DNA from: a bacterium
GTDB lineage: Bacteria > Cyanobacteriota > Vampirovibrionia > Vampirovibrionales > Vampirovibrionaceae
NCBI GenBank assembly: GCA_030429585.1
Contig: JAUIEU010000001.1
Span: 1,891,848 to 1,955,847, forward strand
Direction of reading: 5' to 3'
Length of the DNA: 64,000 nucleotides
Of the stretch, positions 62,032-64,000 are shown one piece after another; positions within the stretch are counted from its first letter, which is position 1; the number at the start of each line of letters is the position of its first letter. The notes beneath the pieces are model-generated. The model did no database searches, was not told where the DNA came from, and was given only the letters and a program-made list of their open reading frames with translations. Position numbers and translations under genes: made by a program.

Positions 62032-63027
62032 ATGAAGCTGGTAACTTTCCGTGTCCCCACACCCATTGGCTGGGTAGATCGCCTTGGCGCTATGGTGGGC
62101 GATGATGTATTTGATCTTAACGCCGGGTATGCCTTATACCTAGCAGACCAAGGCGATACCTGCCCCCAAATTATGGCAGACGCCTTACTGCCGAGCGATA
62201 TGCTTACCTTTTTACAGCGCGGGGCCCGTGCTATGGAAAACGCCCGCCTGATGGTGGAGCTATACAAACACCACGAATTTGGCCACGGCGAACAAGCCCG
62301 CACCGGCTTGCGGAACGCCCAGCTAGTGTTTGCTGGTAATACCGTGCGCTTACTTAGCCCACTACCCACCCCCACCAGCCTGCGCGATTTTTATGTGTTT
62401 GAGCAACATGTAAAAACGGGCTTTGCAAAACGCGGCGAGCCCATGCCCCAAGAGTGGTACGACATGCCCGTGTACTACCAAAGCAATCGCCTAACCGTAC
62501 TAGGGCCTAACGATGTTATCCCTTGGCCGCACTACACCAAAAAACTAGATTATGAATTAGAGATTGCCTGTGTGATTGGCAAAGGCGGTAAAGATATTGC
62601 CCCCGAACAAGCCGGCCACCACATTGCAGGCTACCTGATTATGAACGATACCAGCGCCCGCGATATCCAAAAACGCGAAATGGCCTGCCGTTTAGGCCCC
62701 GCCAAAGGCAAGGGCTTTGCCACTGTGCTTGGCCCGTGGCTGGTAACGCCAGACGAAGTAGGCGACGCTCACGCGCTTGAGATGGTGGCCCGCATTAACG
62801 GCGAAGAATGGAGCCGCGGCAATAGCAGCACCGCCACCCATACCTTTGCCCATATGGTATCTCATGCCAGCCAATGCGAAATGCTGCAGCCCGGCGAGAT
62901 TATTGGCAGCGGTACAGTAGGTACCGGCTGTGGGCTAGAACTAGACAGATGGATTCAGCATGGCGATACCATTGAATTAGAAATTGAAAAACTAGGCACC
63001 CTAACCAACACGGTAGCCAAGCACTAG
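62032..63027 (+). CDS. Fumarylacetoacetate hydrolase family protein
   Basis: The 331-aa protein hydrolyses fumarylacetoacetate-like diketones in the last step of tyrosine degradation. Core motifs: TSLRDFYVFEQHVKTGFAKR, YQSNRLTVLGPNDVIPWP, LDYELEIACVIGKGGKDI (metal ligands), NDTSARDIQKREM, KGFATVLGPWLVTPDE and IIGSGTVGTGCGLEL. It is of the long, true fumarylacetoacetase-like type used in bacterial homogentisate pathways. It is 38 kb from hmgA, and its own leader hairpin hints at separate control. Confidence 0.85.
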   Translation: MKLVTFRVPTPIGWVDRLGAMVGDDVFDLNAGYALYLADQGDTCPQIMADALLPSDMLTFLQRGARAMENARLMVELYKHHEFGHGEQARTGLRNAQLVFAGNTVRLLSPLPTPTSLRDFYVFEQHVKTGFAKRGEPMPQEWYDMPVYYQSNRLTVLGPNDVIPWPHYTKKLDYELEIACVIGKGGKDIAPEQAGHHIAGYLIMNDTSARDIQKREMACRLGPAKGKGFATVLGPWLVTPDEVGDAHALEMVARINGEEWSRGNSSTATHTFAHMVSHASQCEMLQPGEIIGSGTVGTGCGLELDRWIQHGDTIELEIEKLGTLTNTVAKH

Positions 63028-63103
63028 CGCAACACAATTTACCGGCCTGTTTGGTATTTATTAAAGGTGTGTGTCGGATAAACAAGCCTTACGGGAATCC
63101 ATT

Positions 63104-64000
63104 ATGGCTGTGGCCCTTAACGGTTTTACCAAACAACTGGAAAATTTTCAGAATCACCAGCTGCTAAACAAAGCGGTATTAGATGTGGTGGGCGTGGATG
63201 TGCCCATGATTACCCTTGCCAAAAATAACACCGAACGAAAAGAGCGCACCTTTCGTCAGGCATTGGTACTGCTGTTTGCCTTTATTTTTGCCCCCATCCA
63301 CGGACGATTTGTGGCTAGGCAGGTTAGCCAACGAGTATTTAAAACACCGGCGCTAAAGCAATTATTTAAACAACACAACCTACACCCAGAAGTATTATTG
63401 CAAGCCAACATGAAACCACTACAAAGCGGTCTCGCTGCCACTAAAAAAGAACTACAACAACGACTTAGCCCTACCATCTATAAAAATTTAGCACCGCATA
63501 TTACCAAAGAATTTCGGCACAAATTAATGCGTGCTAAAAGTGCTTTTTTAAGTTGGGATATGGCTGTAGAAGGCGCCCTGTTTGCTAGTTTAGGCTGGAT
63601 AAAAAATGCCTTTACCAAAGCTTTTTTAACCGGTAAAGACCAATTTAGTGGCGAAATTGGCATTGTGAGTGACAAAAAATTGGATGCCTTATACAAAAAA
63701 GAGCGCGAAGCCAAAAAGAACCGTTTAGAAAAAGGGGTTCGAAATGGCTTGTTAACCGCATTCGGGGCTATAGTTCCGTTTGTTTTTGGCACGTTCATGG
63801 GTAAGGCAACCCAACAAGCCGCGCCAAAAAGCAAGGTAATGAAAACATTAAAACGATGGTCCAAGTATTTTGATTACACCTATATTAAAAAATGGCCCAT
63901 GTTTAGCCTCGCCTATATTGCCACCATTGCTGTTGTCATGGAAGCCGGTGAACTGATTGCCGCCCGCAGTGCCCGAGAACGGAAAGAACGGATTATTCAA
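63104..64000 (+). CDS. Large Lys-rich membrane protein (3' end beyond window), unknown
   Basis: Open from ATG 63104 to the last base (299 codons, no stop), preceded by GGGA. The protein is very basic. Hydrophobic segments lie near residues 54-68 (ALVLLFAFIFAPIHG), 150-165 and 219-240 (LLTAFGAIVPFVFGTFM), with a last one near 265-285 (FSLAYIATIAVVMEAGELIA) followed by SARERKERI. The final helix with Glu and a basic tail resembles the end of the protein at 44061. A+T-rich. No family is recognised. Confidence 0.65.
   Translation, partial: MAVALNGFTKQLENFQNHQLLNKAVLDVVGVDVPMITLAKNNTERKERTFRQALVLLFAFIFAPIHGRFVARQVSQRVFKTPALKQLFKQHNLHPEVLLQANMKPLQSGLAATKKELQQRLSPTIYKNLAPHITKEFRHKLMRAKSAFLSWDMAVEGALFASLGWIKNAFTKAFLTGKDQFSGEIGIVSDKKLDALYKKEREAKKNRLEKGVRNGLLTAFGAIVPFVFGTFMGKATQQAAPKSKVMKTLKRWSKYFDYTYIKKWPMFSLAYIATIAVVMEAGELIAARSARERKERIIQ

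Noticed and set aside
63256-63864. Two minus-strand open frames opposite the last gene
   Set aside because: Both are antisense to the long plus-strand frame that runs to the window edge with consistent composition and a ribosome-binding site.
1-64000. CRISPR array or associated genes
   Set aside because: No regularly spaced direct repeats were seen, and the Cas4-like nuclease stands alone.
1-64000. HIP1 (GCGATCGC) as a cyanobacterial signature
   Set aside because: I noticed only partial matches such as AGCGATCG near 55972; the octamer is not repeated.

Overview
The window is ordinary-looking bacterial chromosome of moderate GC. Genes sit densely on both strands in short operons. There is no rRNA, CRISPR array, insertion sequence or prophage that I can recognise. 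Several features suggest a non-photosynthetic relative of the Cyanobacteria (Vampirovibrionia/Melainabacteria type): an efp-accB-accC operon, a biotin carrier protein with the EAMKL motif, a plant-type ferredoxin-NADP reductase, a 2-oxoacid:ferredoxin oxidoreductase, a proton-pumping pyrophosphatase, System II cytochrome c maturation, and many lineage-specific membrane proteins. No photosynthesis gene is present. This placement is inference and needs marker-gene phylogeny.

Layout. 1-6.5 kb: end of a 3-hydroxyacyl-CoA dehydrogenase gene, secreted nuclease, uppS, a DUF366-like gene, an MtfA-like peptidase, envelope proteins, and an ogt-type repair methyltransferase. 6.5-14.2 kb: H+-pyrophosphatase, ccs1/resB-ccsA, secreted proteins, and a short His/Asp-rich secreted peptide. 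14.2-26.7 kb: ileS, a degenerate ATPase-like protein, rarA, maf, a uracil-DNA-glycosylase-like gene, flavin reductase with homogentisate dioxygenase, and mgtE. 27-37.9 kb: the operon panB-panC-holA-holB, a lytic transglycosylase with xseA-xseB, a plant-type FNR, and smpB. 38-46 kb: GNAT protein, Cas4-like nuclease, efp-accB-accC, tsaE-tsaB, and a very large membrane protein. 46.2-46.7 kb: the main gene-poor gap, with a minus-strand terminator, a tRNA-like fragment and an inverted repeat. 46.7-64 kb: TPR protein, a second UDG-like gene, valS, LysM protein, korAB, an MBL hydrolase, a radical SAM protein, a Pro-rich protein beside a 48-residue gene that duplicates its N-terminal domain, miaA, fumarylacetoacetase, and the start of another large membrane protein.

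How the genes connect. KorAB makes reduced ferredoxin and the plant-type FNR can exchange those electrons with NADPH. The pyrophosphatase recovers energy from PPi, and Ccs1-CcsA implies c-type cytochromes and respiration. Homogentisate dioxygenase and fumarylacetoacetase imply tyrosine/phenylalanine catabolism. TsaE, TsaB and MiaA modify tRNA, while IleRS, ValRS, EF-P and SmpB serve translation.

The most unusual items are the His/Asp-rich peptide, the standalone copy of a small domain next to its fused paralogue, two divergent UDG-fold proteins in A+T-rich genes, a HerA-like protein with a broken P-loop, a lone Cas4-like nuclease, the orphan minus-strand terminator near 46.2 kb, and the repeated use of shared palindromic stop codons between convergent genes.
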